Assembly: GCA_963920665.1 (NCBI GenBank) | Contig: OY987272.1 | Location: 1,245,001 to 1,309,000 of the forward strand | Direction of reading: 5' to 3' | From: Straminergon stramineum | Taxonomy: Eukaryota > Streptophyta > Bryopsida > Hypnales > Calliergonaceae | DNA length: 64,000 nt | In this document: piece by piece, positions 1-10,869 of the stretch | Layout of the letters: every line of letters starts with the position of its first letter | Position numbering within the stretch: position 1 is the first letter of the stretch | Notes under the pieces: generated by a model | Database searches by the model: none | Told to the model about the DNA's origin: nothing | The model's input: only the letters and a program-made list of their open reading frames with translations | Program-made: the position numbers and the translations under genes

Positions 1-168
1 ATTACAGTTCCACAATTACAGGTAAATGAGACAGAAACAGCATCAACCTTACCTGGACCTGAAAAAGGGGCTCCAATTTCACCATTTAAAGGCTTCACCT
101 TTTTCTGAAAATTGGACGAGACAGTCAGATGTAAGATCATAAGCCATTTCTTCATATCCATACATGAA

Positions 169-762
169 TTACGAGACCAATAAACCAGCATCATCCATTT
201 CTTCTAGTGCCGTAACGACAATGCCTCGTAGGAAAATTGCTCCCCGCAAAGGACTTGCCCTCCCGCTCACGTATAGCACAAACTGATATTTGCTGGAAGA
301 TTCAAACCCTACATATGGTCTTGAGAATAAAGCCACGTCTATGGTCTGAATGACATGTCCAGAGAAGCAATCCGACAAGCTAAGAAACTTTGGGCAGAGA
401 GTTGAAGGCAGTACCTTATGGGAAGGCTTCTTAGCAAGAGGGGGCAAGGGGGCCTTGAAGACTGGGGGAGTGGTAATTGAAGCTCCGTAAACACCTCCTC
501 GGTCATCTTTTGCATCTCCTTCTACTAAAGTCTTAAATTTGCGCTTTTTAGGAGGGGTGGATACACGATTACTGGCGTTGGAGCCCACAACCTGAGCACT
601 TAGCTTTGATGGTGCACCGCCCCCTGTCCCTGACGAGGCGTGTACTCTATGAGATGTTACTCCGGGTGATACAGAGGCACCAGCGATCCCAGTCTTGCCA
701 CTGGTGCTCGACTTGTTTGGCAGTTTGAGTATTACCCTAAGTTTCTTGTCCTTATCCGCCAT
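169..762 (-). CDS. Unknown 197-aa protein, disordered N-terminus with basic patch
   Basis: One continuous frame of 197 codons opens with an ATG in an MADKDKK context and ends at a TAA. The first ~75 residues are rich in Ser, Gly, Ala and Thr and look disordered. A basic stretch (PPKKRKFK, residues ~71-78) resembles a nuclear localisation signal. The C-terminal ~80 residues have a more globular composition, with hydrophobic strands around FVLYVSG and GAIFLRGIVV, and end in an acidic tail. I do not recognise the family. Higher GC and balanced codon use than the flanks argue that it is a real gene or a large exon. A nuclear role is only an inference from the basic patch. It could be the first exon of a longer gene running off the left edge, but the in-frame stop makes a complete gene more likely. 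Confidence 0.5.
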   Translation of the reverse strand: MADKDKKLRVILKLPNKSSTSGKTGIAGASVSPGVTSHRVHASSGTGGGAPSKLSAQVVGSNASNRVSTPPKKRKFKTLVEGDAKDDRGGVYGASITTPPVFKAPLPPLAKKPSHKVLPSTLCPKFLSLSDCFSGHVIQTIDVALFSRPYVGFESSSKYQFVLYVSGRASPLRGAIFLRGIVVTALEEMDDAGLLVS

Positions 763-1828
763 ATCCTATTTCTCTCCTGTCACTATATTGTCCCCCTACT
801 ACCAGCGATGCTGACATACGACCTCCAATTCCTCTCTCCTTAAATCTCGAACTCCTGCAATTCTTGTGTCATTTTCCAAGTCCTAACCTATACTTGAAGC
901 TCGTTCAAGCAGCCCCATCGATTATTGGATGCATTTGGCATCACAGTGCTATGAGATCGAGTCTGTTCTATTTTCCCACATTACAAGCGAGCTCCTCTTT
1001 CAATTGGTCATTCCTCCAGATAAGTCTGGTAAGCTTCATGAGCCCAATCTGCAATTCGTCGAATCTACCGAGAAGCACCCTGCAAGATCAGATGAACCTC
1101 AACACTGTGAGCCAAGACATCAACACACACAACCCCGTCGTCCAACAGGGAAACACAGAGTAGACCTCAGAGACAAAGAAGAGAATTTAAATTCCTTATA
1201 TCACAATTTCCACGGGAACAGGCACTCATACTCCTAAAATCTCAAGGCGTAGAAAGGGCATCCCTATGCACACAACCCCTACTCCTAGGATTGTGTCTAC
1301 GTACGACTCTCTCCAATCACAGTCTTTGAAGTAAAGAAAGCTTCATTTGGTCACCGAATTCTGGATTGAGATACAAACATTCGCAAGGATTGTGTTCAGT
1401 GTCTTCATATAGATGGAAACATGACCTGAAAATTTCGATAGCAAGACTTAATGTAGACAGCAGCTGCTGTACCAACCACAGCATCTCAATTTAGGCAATG
1501 CTACAAATGAAATCACAATGCATTAACCCCATTCCTGTGGTCCTTTGAACAGAGAGAAAAATTTTAGGACTCAATGAAAGAGTTTCAGGATCCAGGACGC
1601 ATGCCAGGTACATACGACCAAGCTTCAATTCACCACTAATTTTACAACATGAGCAAGTTCTGCAAACTGAATTACGCATACGGGTATCCCAAAGTGGTGC
1701 ATCTGTCCAAGGCAATGATCATAGGTAAAAATTGCCACTTTCAAATATCATGATATCACACATTCCAAACAGTTTACATTCATTCTTCAACCCGACTCTT
1801 CGCAGAGCAATGAAACCAGACAGTATAC
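763..1828. other. Flank between two minus-strand genes, no firm gene
   Basis: Two overlapping plus-strand frames (864-1163 and 929-1237) are open here, and a strong donor-like GTAAGC lies at about 1028. Neither product is recognisable and the frames conflict. On the minus strand 1491-1715 is also open, and it starts next to an acceptor-like TTGGACAG at about 1705. It may be a downstream exon or 3' UTR of the short gene beginning at 1986. The stretch upstream of 762 should contain the promoter of the 197-aa gene, but I see no clear TATA box. Confidence 0.25.
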
Positions 1829-1986
1829 CTATGCGCAATGTCTGTCACACGCTGGTCAAACCCCACGACGACTTTGTTTCGACCGCGGAATTTCGCACCA
1901 CAAACAAGGTAAAGCGCACAGTCAATGTGCTCGAGGAACCAACTCTTCCACCTCATGCCCAGGAGAGATAACAAAACCCTATCCAT
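1829..1986 (-). CDS. Candidate first coding exon of an unrecognised gene
   Basis: On the minus strand an ATG at 1986 opens 52 codons plus two bases, beginning MDRVLLSLLGMRWKSW and ending before a possible donor (CATAG then GTATAC) at 1829. The peptide has a hydrophobic/aromatic start and a basic middle (KFRGRNK). The base composition is richer than the surroundings and telobox motifs lie upstream, as expected near a plant gene start. Splicing in phase to the acceptor near 1705 would add only about nine codons before a stop, giving a ~62-aa protein. A different downstream exon is equally possible. No family recognised; partial call. Confidence 0.3.
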
Positions 1987-2902
1987 GAGACCTCCAAACC
2001 CTACCCCAAGCCCCAAAGTTCACAATCTCTCGCACAAACCCTACCACCAAACCAAGCCGACAGCCACGAGAACCAAACCCCTCAACAAATCCAATCCCAA
2101 ATCAAAACTCGCCAACTAACAAATGCCATCAAATTCGCTTCAGAATCCTGAAATCCGACTACGAAACTAGAAATCCGCAAAACCCACCACCCAATACAAA
2201 TTCCCCCCAGGGGGAAGAGCGACACTGCTCCCCAAGTCGCAAACAAACCCAAGAAAAAAACCGAACACGAAAAGAGCGCGAAACCCTAATAACCCTAAAT
2301 CACAAAAGATTCAAAGAAACCCCCCAGGGCAGAGCTTCCGTAAACAGGTAGTAAAAGTGTCCCCTTAACGCCGTCCGATGCTACACAAACGGCAGCTTCG
2401 GCTTCTTCCCTGTCATCAACTCGCTAACACGAAACACGGAAGCAAAACGAGACCTACCCGGTACAACCCCTCATGGCTGGTTCTTTCTGGTCCAAGTTGT
2501 CCAACCATTAGGGATTAGCGCGGCGGGCCTGATGATCTCAGTACTTACTGCCGGGCGGGATGGATGCTACGCTCATGGTAGTAGCTAGTCTGGCAGCCAT
2601 GGTTGGCAGGCAGGGCAGGGAGGCCCAGACAGAATGATGCGGCGATTATACTTACGCTTGAAAGCAGGAGCGTCCAGTTGACTTCCTCTTTGGAGTCTTG
2701 GACTCTCTGCCTTGGACTCTCTCTCACTTCACCACCAAACACCAAAACCAAACCTTAAAAGAAATCATAGACCGAGAAATTGGATGGATAGGGGATTGCA
2801 CAGCACTTGGTGGCTGTGATGCACATCACACTGAGTTTGAGAGATTCGGTTACAGGAAGGATTCCTTACGGTAAGTAAAAAAAATGAACGCGTCAAGGAC
2901 GG
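1987..2902. promoter_or_regulatory. Telobox-rich gene-start region
   Basis: This C-rich stretch carries repeated ACCCTA/AAACCCTAA-type motifs: around 1975, 1997 and 2037, and a double motif at 2281-2299. In plants such teloboxes (known from promoters of translation and cell-cycle genes) cluster just upstream of transcription starts. It probably serves a minus-strand gene starting at 1986, or a divergent pair. An open minus frame at 2545-2751 gives no recognisable protein. Confidence 0.35.
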
Positions 2903-3163
2903 ATGGCTTCAGAGTCTGAAACAAAAGCGCCCGCCATGGCGCACAAGCCTAGATCTACGCCACAAATCCCCGCAGAGGAAGCTCTCGATGCCGCATGTTG
3001 CGACAGTACACTTCCTTTTCTTACCTTGGAGATCGCCCCTTTGGATGAATCGTATGGATGGAAAACGTATATTTCGTGGGTGAATCGGATGAAAAGAGAG
3101 GCGCCGTGTGAACAGAACCTAGGAGAGGTGCCTGAAGAGCATGAAAATTTCAGCATGTCGTGA
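2903..3163 (+). CDS. Doubtful 86-aa ORF
   Basis: An ATG in good context (ATGGCTTC) opens 86 codons, starting MASESETKAPAMAHK and ending NFSMS. The first 30 residues are Ala/Pro/Ser rich and a Trp-containing stretch (YGWKTYISWVNRMKRE) follows. The opposite strand is also open over the same bases, so the frame alone is weak evidence. It sits in a GC-rich island next to the telobox region and could be the first exon of a spliced gene, but no convincing continuation was found. Not recognised. Confidence 0.2.
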   Translation: MASESETKAPAMAHKPRSTPQIPAEEALDAACCDSTLPFLTLEIAPLDESYGWKTYISWVNRMKREAPCEQNLGEVPEEHENFSMS

Positions 3164-3887
3164 TGGGTGAGATGAAAACTGTGGCGACGTGTGAACAGAA
3201 CCAGGAATGGGTGGATGGATGTTGTGGATGTAGACGGATGAACAGAGAAGTCAGGGGAACAGTGAACGTGTTTGAATCTGAGCGCGGTGGGTGTGGCAGA
3301 ATTTGAAACGACGCGGGGAAGTGGGGGCCACGAGCGTCTGTTGGCGTCACTTCGAGCGCCGCTGCCGTCAGTCGGCGGCCGTCAGTGGTCGCCCAGAATG
3401 CATGGCACTAGAGCTCTGCAGCTTTGAAATGATGTCCATATCTTTGTGTACCGGGCTGCAAATTTGAATTGAAGAGGCAAAAGTTTGAGGACATGGGTGG
3501 AAGGTTACCAAACTCCAACAACAACTTTTCCATTTTAACATACATTTAATAAGGGTACTCGTAGGTAAGTAAAGACAAGATGTTTATGCAAGTGGGTGGT
3601 AGGAGGTAAAACAACCCACGTGAGATATGTGAATTAGGATTAGTAGGAGTTCAAGTGCTTATAGTTAAGTCATAAATAGGAATTGTGTTCGAAGTAGAAT
3701 TTCAGACCTCATTTAGGTATATTAGAATAATTTTTTTCGTACACTTGGAATTAAGTTTAAGTGAAAATTCAAGTTAACTTTCATCTCTAAAAACACATTT
3801 GAGATTTTGAGCCTCCAATCAAAAGGTTAGTTATGAGCAAAGTTCAAAGAAGGGTTGGAAAGGACATCTTTTTGGACATTTTTCATA
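3164..3887. other. Transition from gene island to AT-rich repeats
   Basis: GC-rich sequence continues to about 3420 and then changes abruptly to AT-rich DNA. No frame or RNA gene is supported. Confidence 0.4.
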
Positions 3888-4368
3888 GTTGCTAGTATAT
3901 GAGCCTAGGATCTTGAGCCCATGAACTTAGGAGCTTAGGCTCCTATGTTATTGGTACCTTCTATAGTTATAGGATGTTCATAATTATAGGTGTCTATATT
4001 ATATGCACCTTGCATGATTATAGGTGTTTATGTTGTAGGCACCTATGTTATAAGCACCTTCAAAAGTTATAGGATGTTTACATAATAAGTGCCTAATCAT
4101 ATTATGGGTGTCTATATTTTAGGTACCTATGTTATAAGCACCGTCCATGGTTATAGGATGTTTATATAATAAGTGCCTAATTATATTATGGATGTCTATG
4201 TTATAGGCTCCTTCCATGATTATAGTATATTCATATTATAGGTACCCATGTTACAAGTACCTTACATGGTTATAGGGTACTCATATTATAAATATATATG
4301 TTATAAGTACCTTCAATAGTTGTAGAATATCTATTTACACCTAGGCTCTAGGCTCACATGCTATCATC
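3888..4368. mobile_element. Inverted-repeat element (family F, copy 1) with internal minisatellite
   Basis: The left end GTTGCTAGTATATGAGCC and the right end GGCTCACATGCTATCATC are imperfect inverted copies of each other, and match the ends of the elements at 32356 and 56103. The interior is a degenerate array built from GTTATAAGCACCTTC / TTATAGGATGTTTA / GGTGTCTAT blocks, with two clear ~84-bp units between about 4045 and 4210. The copy is longer than its relatives because of this array. It looks like a non-autonomous (MITE-like) element; I could not define a target-site duplication. Confidence 0.6.
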
Positions 4369-7300
4369 GTTTGAACATTATTCAACATACTCTTTGAATT
4401 TTGTTCAAAATGTTTTTTTGGAGTCTCAAAATCACAAACGGATTTCTCTATATGAAAATTAAGCTTGGATTTTCAACCTTTTTTCAGTTCAAAGTTCTTT
4501 TACAATGCTAAAATGAGGTTTAAGATTGTACTTTGAACACAATTCCTATGTTTTGACGATGAGCGGTCAAGCTCTCATCTTCAAATCATACTATATCCTT
4601 TAAAGATTCATGATAGACAATAGATTCATTATAAAAACAACTTACATTCTCATTGAATGTCACTAAAAAAATCTTTCATTTTGCCTTCAAAAACATTCTT
4701 GATGGTAGATGGTTAAAACAACATATTGGTATTTGACTCAATGGATTGAATTAGTAGATTCTATGGATTTTTGGCAAATCATCTTTGAATTTATTTGTTG
4801 ATTTGACTATCTAGTCGTAGAATTAAAAAAAAAATGGGCACCTTTGATTTAATTAGTCCAAGCCAAAATTGCTATCCAAATATCATATTTGTGAATTCTC
4901 TTTTGTTGAAACTTGTCTATAAAATCTATTTAATGTGGGTAGACTATTTGTTGACCAAGGAGCACCCAAGAGCCTTATGGTTTATGTAGTAAATAAGTTG
5001 GTAACTACTTGAAATGCACTTTTGGTGGTGATTTGCTCTAAGCTGATTTGATGATGTTGAATTGCTCTTAGACTTTAATTTTTGTCTATATCTATATATT
5101 AGTATTTCTTGATTGTTTCCATACTAACCTTCTCAATTATTTGTAGCTCTACTGATCTTGAAATTCACCTTAGATGTATCAATTGTTTGTCCAAAAATAG
5201 ACATCATTGATGTAATGTCAAGATTGTAAATGACATTATATAAAAGTTTGCATTGTGAAAAAATCTCCTTTTCTAATTTAGGTAAACAATAACTAAAATG
5301 TTTTTGATTGAAACCCTACATCAATGTCCATTAGATAAAAGTTGAAATTCAAAATTCATCATGTATGTTCTCAAAGAGTATGTTATATTACTAAGAATTT
5401 AGAATAATAGTCACTCAATATATGTGATTATTGATGTAGTGGGATCAATCATTTATTACTCTTGCTTTAATATGTACTCAAAGTATTGCTAATAAAAATG
5501 AAGCGAAGAATCTATCTCTCTAAATTCATTTTTTTTTAAAACTTATGCAAAGAAATTTTGTAGGTTTTTTGTATCATATTTAGTATACTATTTTGGATGT
5601 TAGATTTTCAATTGCCATAAAGTCATTTTTGTAAGATAGATGTATACATGATATTTAGTGAAGTATTGAAAATGGTCTATTATTTTATATCTATTGTTTG
5701 ATTAAAAAACTATAAATTGTTGTTAAAATCTTTTAGATTTATTTACTATTTTAGAATTAGAATCTCACTTAAAATGAAAATAAGGAATCAAGAGTAATAT
5801 GGTTATATTTATTTATGACATGCTACTACAAAATTTTGATTTTCACAATTATAAAATCATATAGGCTTGGGATTATGGTATAAATATATTATAAAATTAT
5901 TGACAACAATAATTGAAGAATTTTAAAAATAACTATTAATCTTATAAGGCTAGGCCCATAACCACACATTACTTTGCATTTGGCATATGATTGGTACAAC
6001 ATTGGCTTTTTATTTTTGGTTATACTATAGTTTTATATTCTTTTAGACTTGCAATTAGTAGGAAAAAACAATATTATTCTATACAAAATCTTATGGAATT
6101 GCTTAAACAAAAAGAACTAAATCTTGATGAATTTATCTTGGATAAAGTTCATAGGTTATTATCCCTCTACATCCCGTACCCATAGGGTGGGATTCGTGGA
6201 AAAAAATTATTTTTAAGAATGCAAACAAGAAACATTTAGCTTTATTTAATGACCTTGTCCCTTGTAGAGTTATGTTAATTTAGTAATCAATATATGTAGG
6301 CAATTATGGAAAGTTACAGAGTATGTGTTAATTACATATATTATCAATAGATTGATTCGACCAATCAAATATAGATACTCTTTGTTATTTTAGAAGGTTT
6401 TACAAAATGTAAATTTACCATGATTTAGGAAAATTTCGCAAACTTTTTCAACCAATTCAATTTTCCCCCAAAATTGCTTGCTAAGACAAGTTGGAATCCT
6501 CTATCAATTGCTAGCAAGCCCCAACAAAAAAATTAAACTAAAGCACTTTCAAAATAGGAACCGTACACAATTATTTACTTGAATGCTTTTAAGACAAATG
6601 CTTATTTTTAAGTTTCATGCATGCTTTGTTATATGGAAGAGTAACAATATTCACTACCTACTTAGAGACCACACATAATGATATTTTGTATTTTGTTCTT
6701 AGTAGGGAATGTTTAACACTTCCTTACTTATGAATCTAGATATTTGTGTACAATCCCTCTCATTGGTACCAAGGATAAAGTTTTAGCCAACTAAGGTATA
6801 CTCATTAAAATGTGCCACTACAAGCTTTCAAGAGCAACTAATGGCAACCAATGGAAATGGAATAATTTCTAGTTTGGGTGCTTCTACCTTATGGCTAATG
6901 AAGGAAGTGGGAGCTTGGATTTCTTGGTTCATTTGAACCCTCGTAAGAAAGCATCAAATCTATCTTTAATAGATTTTGTAGCAAATTAGTCTATGTAGCT
7001 AACATTTCAAGTACCAAAGGATAAAAACTACCTTAGGTTCAATGTAACTAAAGACCTAAGATTCCACAAGATTCTATTTCCAAGTATTACCCAATTTAGC
7101 TCTCTAATACCTTGAATCCACCTACAATCACCACAACAAGAAACCTAAATATAGTACCCAAGATTAGTTTTGATTATGAAGGTTACATATCATAGTCTAC
7201 AACCTTTGGGAATAGTCAATTGACATAAATTACATTTTTGTAAAGAACATAAGATGTTTGAGTCCAATTAGCATTAGATAGAAAGTTTTGGCTAATCAAA

Positions 7301-7936
7301 GTGGCCACCATATTGTCCACTAGATTTCTTGTTGTACCCAATTATGACCAAAAAATGATTGGGAATGGGAGCGAAGATGGCCTATAAGATTGGTCTTGTT
7401 GCTTTACAACTTGACTAAATAATCCTATAAGCCTACTTGCTACTTTTCATAGCCATTACCTAGATTGCAATTAACAACCTATCACTAGCATAGGTGCCAA
7501 TGACATGTTTAAGCAAGAATGTCAACTTGATCACTCCAAAAACTTGACAAAAACAAATTAAGGTAATTTGTTGAGCAACACACATTGTGCATGTTAATGA
7601 TCCAATCTCCTATTCTAACTTCTATTTCCAACAACTCATCTATTCATACACTTGGTTGGATTTAGTACCAAGTGGCATAGGATGACTTCATTATATGTAG
7701 AGTCACTCAAATCTTTTAATGGAGATGGGGTTTCCTACTTCTACTTGTAGTGTTCTACATCTCCCCCAAAAGACTCTTGAAAATTAGAATAATTTGTGCA
7801 AGAACAGTGAAACCTCAAAACACTCTTAAAATCACAGTAATTTGTGAAAAACAATGAAGCCTCACCTCTTACATTAAATGCAAACTGTGCCACGATTTCA
7901 TCTTTCACGATTCCATTCACACAATTTTTTATTGCT
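4369..7936. other. AT-rich intergenic DNA, no gene seen
   Basis: Short, stop-riddled frames in all directions. The only open frame of note (5991-6185) encodes an AT-driven Tyr/Leu/Ile/Lys-rich peptide with no family resemblance and is not called. Composition and local similarity to other AT-rich parts of the window suggest decayed transposons. A partial copy of the 330-bp repeat (family A) lies at about 7610-7765. Confidence 0.5.
7610..7765 (+). repeat. Family A repeat, partial copy
   Basis: Contains the family's core (CAACAACTCATC, then CACTTGGTTGGATTTA and CCAAGTGGCATAGGATGACTT) seen also at 8.3, 8.9, 9.4, 21.9 and 48.1 kb. It ends early relative to the others. Confidence 0.6.
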
Positions 7937-7945
7937 AAACCCTAA
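7937..7945 (+). promoter_or_regulatory. Telobox AAACCCTAA
   Basis: Exact telobox whose last A is also the A of the ATG at 7945. Teloboxes mark many plant 5' regions, so this mildly supports a transcription unit here. Confidence 0.35.
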
Positions 7946-8163
7946 TGACATCGAAACATCTTCTCGATCATCTTCTCAATGAAGTCATGCAAGTTGATGA
8001 AATCTATTTCTTTTACTTCAAAGAATCAATAATCAACAGCAACGACAACAGCAGCTTACTTTCCACAATTGTCTGCAATTGTAAGCAGAACAAAGCAGGC
8101 ATGGTCGTCCCGAATCTAAGGGAGAGTGGGTGGTCTGCACAGACCATCAAAACGAAGAGATGA
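7945..8163 (+). CDS. Candidate 72-aa ORF or first exon
   Basis: A frame of 72 codons begins MTSKHLLDHLLNEVMQVDE directly at a telobox and ends in TGA. It is less AT-biased than the surrounding repeats and includes an Asn/Ser run and a CNCKQNK segment. It would be convergent with the complex I gene. No family recognised; it may be a relic or the first exon of a gene whose rest I cannot see. Confidence 0.25.
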   Translation: MTSKHLLDHLLNEVMQVDEIYFFYFKESIINSNDNSSLLSTIVCNCKQNKAGMVVPNLRESGWSAQTIKTKR

Positions 8164-8244
8164 AGACGATGATCTAGCCTAATGCTGTGCCACTACAACA
8201 GGTGGAATGCGAATATAAAGAGTCTCCGAAATACAGACGACATA

Positions 8245-8560
8245 AAATGTTAGCGACCTAATCTCGTCTCCTATACAGACCCTATAACCAACAACTCATC
8301 GCTTGGCTGGACTTATTAGCAAGTGGTGTAAGCATGAATTACCAAACTGTCTATGGGCACTGATCGTTGAATGGAAAATGGAGTTGTTAATAGCCACTTA
8401 TAGCGGTCTACAACCTTGCATAAGAAATTCATCCACAGTGATAAGAATTCGATCTTAACAATTATGGCTCTTGTAAACAAAATTCTCTCCACAGCTCCAT
8501 ACCGATACCCTAAAATCACACTACCACTTATCTTAAAACGATCAAAGTGACGCAAATGGT
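8245..8560 (+). repeat. Family A repeat, copy 3' of the complex I gene
   Basis: Near-complete copy running from a GCGACCTAATCTCGTCTCC-like start, through CAACTCATC...GGCTGGACTTATTAGCAAGTGG, to AAAGTGACGCAAATGGTATCC. It ends about 70 bp from the last exon of the complex I gene (8633). Confidence 0.7.
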
Positions 8561-8632
8561 ATCCTCTAACCTTCAGTCATCCAAGATCACTAAAGCAAAT
8601 GAGAAGATGGTGAGCATCGTGTAGTGCTGCAC

Positions 8633-10471
8633 CTAGCGTTTGTGGCGGGCAACTTCGTCTTCGTTCGGGAACATTCCCATTAGCCTTCCAGCAGAGCACT
8701 GGTATGCGTACATAAACCCGCCCATCAAACCAATAATTCCAGCCGTGTACATAGACGGTCCCCGGATGTTCACACTGCCACCTGCAGCGCAATGCCATCA
8801 CCGTAAAAGCTTGATTAAATAATGTACAGGATACTAAAACCTGATGCCGCCTCCCATACTACAACCAACAAAAACCCATCTCTTCCAATACACTCGATTG
8901 AGCTTCAATTACGCAGTAGGGGGGTAAGCATGACTTGATTAATGTCTGTGGCCTCTCACATCTTTGAATATAAATCAGAGATTGTCTACTGCCCCTTCAA
9001 TAGTGGTATACAACCTCACATTTTGAATGATTGCATAAGAAAACATCACACTTGAGTAAGAACAATTTGCTCTCAAGAGGGTTTGGCTCTAGTAGACCCA
9101 AAGAGACCACTCCAGTCAGCTCTATAGAGCAATCTCTCAATGAAAGCACACTCCTACATATTGAATAAAATGCTTAAAGTGACGCAAAGGTTCACCTCTA
9201 CTTCACTACAGAAAGCAACAGTTCGGTTGCGGTCAAATTCAAACGAAATGCAATCCGATTAGGGTTTGCGTTGGGGGTTACGGAAAATTCGACCGCACTG
9301 ACAAGCAAGTAAGCCGACGGGGAGCGACGCGCCAGGATACTAAAACCTGATGCCGTATCCCGAAAATCAACAGAAACTTATCTCTTCCAATACAGTCTGT
9401 TGGCCTTCACTCAGCGAGTTGGGTGTAAGTATGACTTGGCTAATGTCTACGGCCACTCATCTTTGTATGAAAATCAGAGGTGGGCTACTGTCCCTGCAAT
9501 ACTTTACATTTTGAACGATTGCATAAGAAACCATCACACTTTGAGTAAGAAAAAATCGCTCTTAAGAGGGTCTGGTTCATGTATACCCAAAGCCACCTCT
9601 CCAGTAAGCTCTACAGAGTAATCTCCCAATGCAAGCACACTCCTACGTATTGGATAAAATGCTTGAAGTGACGCAAAGGCTATTCTCTACCTTACTACAG
9701 AAATCAACAGTCTGTTGCGGTCAGATTCAAACGAAATGCAATAGAATTAGGGTTCGGATAGGGGTTTGGGCTCTTGTAGATCCAAAGCGACCTCTCCAGT
9801 GAGCTCAATAGAGTACTCTCACAATGAAAGCAAACTCCTACATATTGGTTTAAATGCGCAAAGACTATCCTCCACCTAATTACAGAAAGCAACAGTTCGG
9901 TTGCGTTCAGATTCGATCGAAAAATGCAATCGAATTAGGATTTGCGTCGGGATATATGGAAAAATTGGACCGCACTAACTGACCAGCAAAGAACCCGACG
10001 GGAGGCGGACCGACAGTGATGGCCGTGATGCGGATGTAGTCATCCGCATCACGCCATAACGTCACGTTCTGAACGATTGCATAAGAAATCATCACACTCT
10101 GAATAAGAAATAATTGCTCTTAAGAGCGTTTGGCTCTCGTAGACCCAAAGCGACCCTCTCCAGTAAGCTCTCTAGAGTAATGCACACTCTTACATATTGG
10201 TTAATATGCGCAAAAAGTATCCTCTAACTACAGAAAGAAACAGCTCGATTGCGGTCAGATTCAAACCAAATGCAATCGATTAGGGGTTGGGTTGGAGGTC
10301 AAGGAAATTGGACTCCACTAACTGACCAGCAAGGAACCCAACGGGGAGCGACGCGCCCGTGATGGCCGTGATGCGGACGTAATCGCTGAAGCTGAAATTG
10401 GAGATGGTAGACGAGGCCGTGGGGTTGCGCTCGATGACAGGGAACTTGGGCTCATCCAGAAAGATCCCCAT
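8633..10471 (-). CDS. Complex I 20.9 kDa subunit (NADH:ubiquinone oxidoreductase), two exons
   Basis: Exons 10471-10327 and 8781-8633 join in phase 1 (GCTG|GTCAGT to CTGCAG|GTGGC) into a 97-residue protein. The first exon encodes a short N-terminus followed by KFPVIERNP and SDYVRITAITG. The second carries RGPSMYTAGIIGLMGGFMYA, QCSAGRLMGMFPNEDEVARH and the stop. These match the plant 20.9 kDa complex I subunit (about 106 aa in Arabidopsis) along its full length, including the hydrophobic Gly-rich membrane segment. The protein should sit in the membrane arm of mitochondrial complex I as an accessory subunit. An acceptor-like CTTGCAG about 40 bp upstream of the ATG suggests an intron in the 5' UTR. 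The 1.5-kb intron is unusual: it is packed with tandem repeats containing copies of the end of exon 1. Both annotated exons look intact. Confidence 0.9.
9979..10042 (-). pseudogene. Duplicated 3' part of complex I exon 1 with a conserved splice donor
   Basis: On the minus strand this copy reads DYIRITAITVGPPPVGFFAG and is followed by GTCAGTTAG, the same donor as the real exon 1 (10327). It lacks the start codon and the upstream half of the exon, so it cannot start a protein by itself. A more decayed copy of the same segment, without the coding homology intact, lies at about 9275-9335. It could act as a decoy or cryptic exon, but no matching acceptor is evident. Confidence 0.7.
10024..10053. 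repeat. Perfect 13-bp palindrome with 4-bp loop
   Basis: CGTGATGCGGATG, TAGT, then CATCCGCATCACG. The left arm is the exon-1-derived sequence and the right arm is its inverted copy, placed at the junction where the exon copy breaks off. Confidence 0.85.
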
Positions 10472-10869
10472 GGCGCAGAGAATGTGTGCGTTCAAGGACT
10501 GAGTGAGCTCTGCAAGTGAGGAATTGCAAGTCAGAACGCAACAAAGACACAATCTCTTGAAGTGTAAGCAACAAATCTCTTGAAGACGAGCAATGCGCAA
10601 GCTCGGGAGCGAGAATGGCGAGAAAGAGGGAGACTGTCTTGGGCTTGCACAATCCCCACAATTCCACTCTAGAGAAGGTAACAGCACCTAGTATCGTTCA
10701 AAAATAAGGGCTTGAATATAGTCCCTTTATAAAGGGTAACTACACCTATGACCTACTGATTAAGCAATTCACCACGGTTTTGAGGCTTGCTTTTGGTGTT
10801 CATATTTTTTTCTGCCCAATGCAAAATTTTCATTTGACCTCTAATATGTGATTGCAAAGCCAACTAGAC

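Larger units (their letters stand above)
8870..10260. repeat. Tandem duplications filling the complex I intron
   Basis: Four to five degenerate copies of a block are strung along the intron. Landmarks recurring in order are: CTCTTCCAATACA and GACTT..CTAATGTCT (8.88, 9.37 kb); GATTGCATAAGAAA..ATCACAC (9.03, 9.52, 10.07 kb); GGCTCT.GTAGACCCAAAG (9.08, 9.56, 9.77, 10.13 kb); CCTACATATTG (9.15, 9.65, 9.84, 10.19 kb); and CAACAGTTCGGTTGCGGTCA (9.22, 9.71, 9.89, 10.24 kb). The first two landmarks belong to family A. The later parts come from the start of this intron and the end of exon 1. Confidence 0.75.

Noticed and set aside
864..1237. Two overlapping plus-strand ORFs with a strong GTAAGC donor
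   Set aside because: Frames conflict, no recognisable product and no partner exon in phase; left as an unresolved region.
2281..2299. Telomere-like AACCCTAA repeats
   Set aside because: Only isolated single or double motifs near gene starts, so teloboxes and not interstitial telomere arrays.
10280..10687. 135-codon minus frame read as one protein
   Set aside because: Only the part from the ATG at 10471 to the donor at 10327 is real coding; the upstream residues are 5' UTR/intron and the downstream ones are intron.
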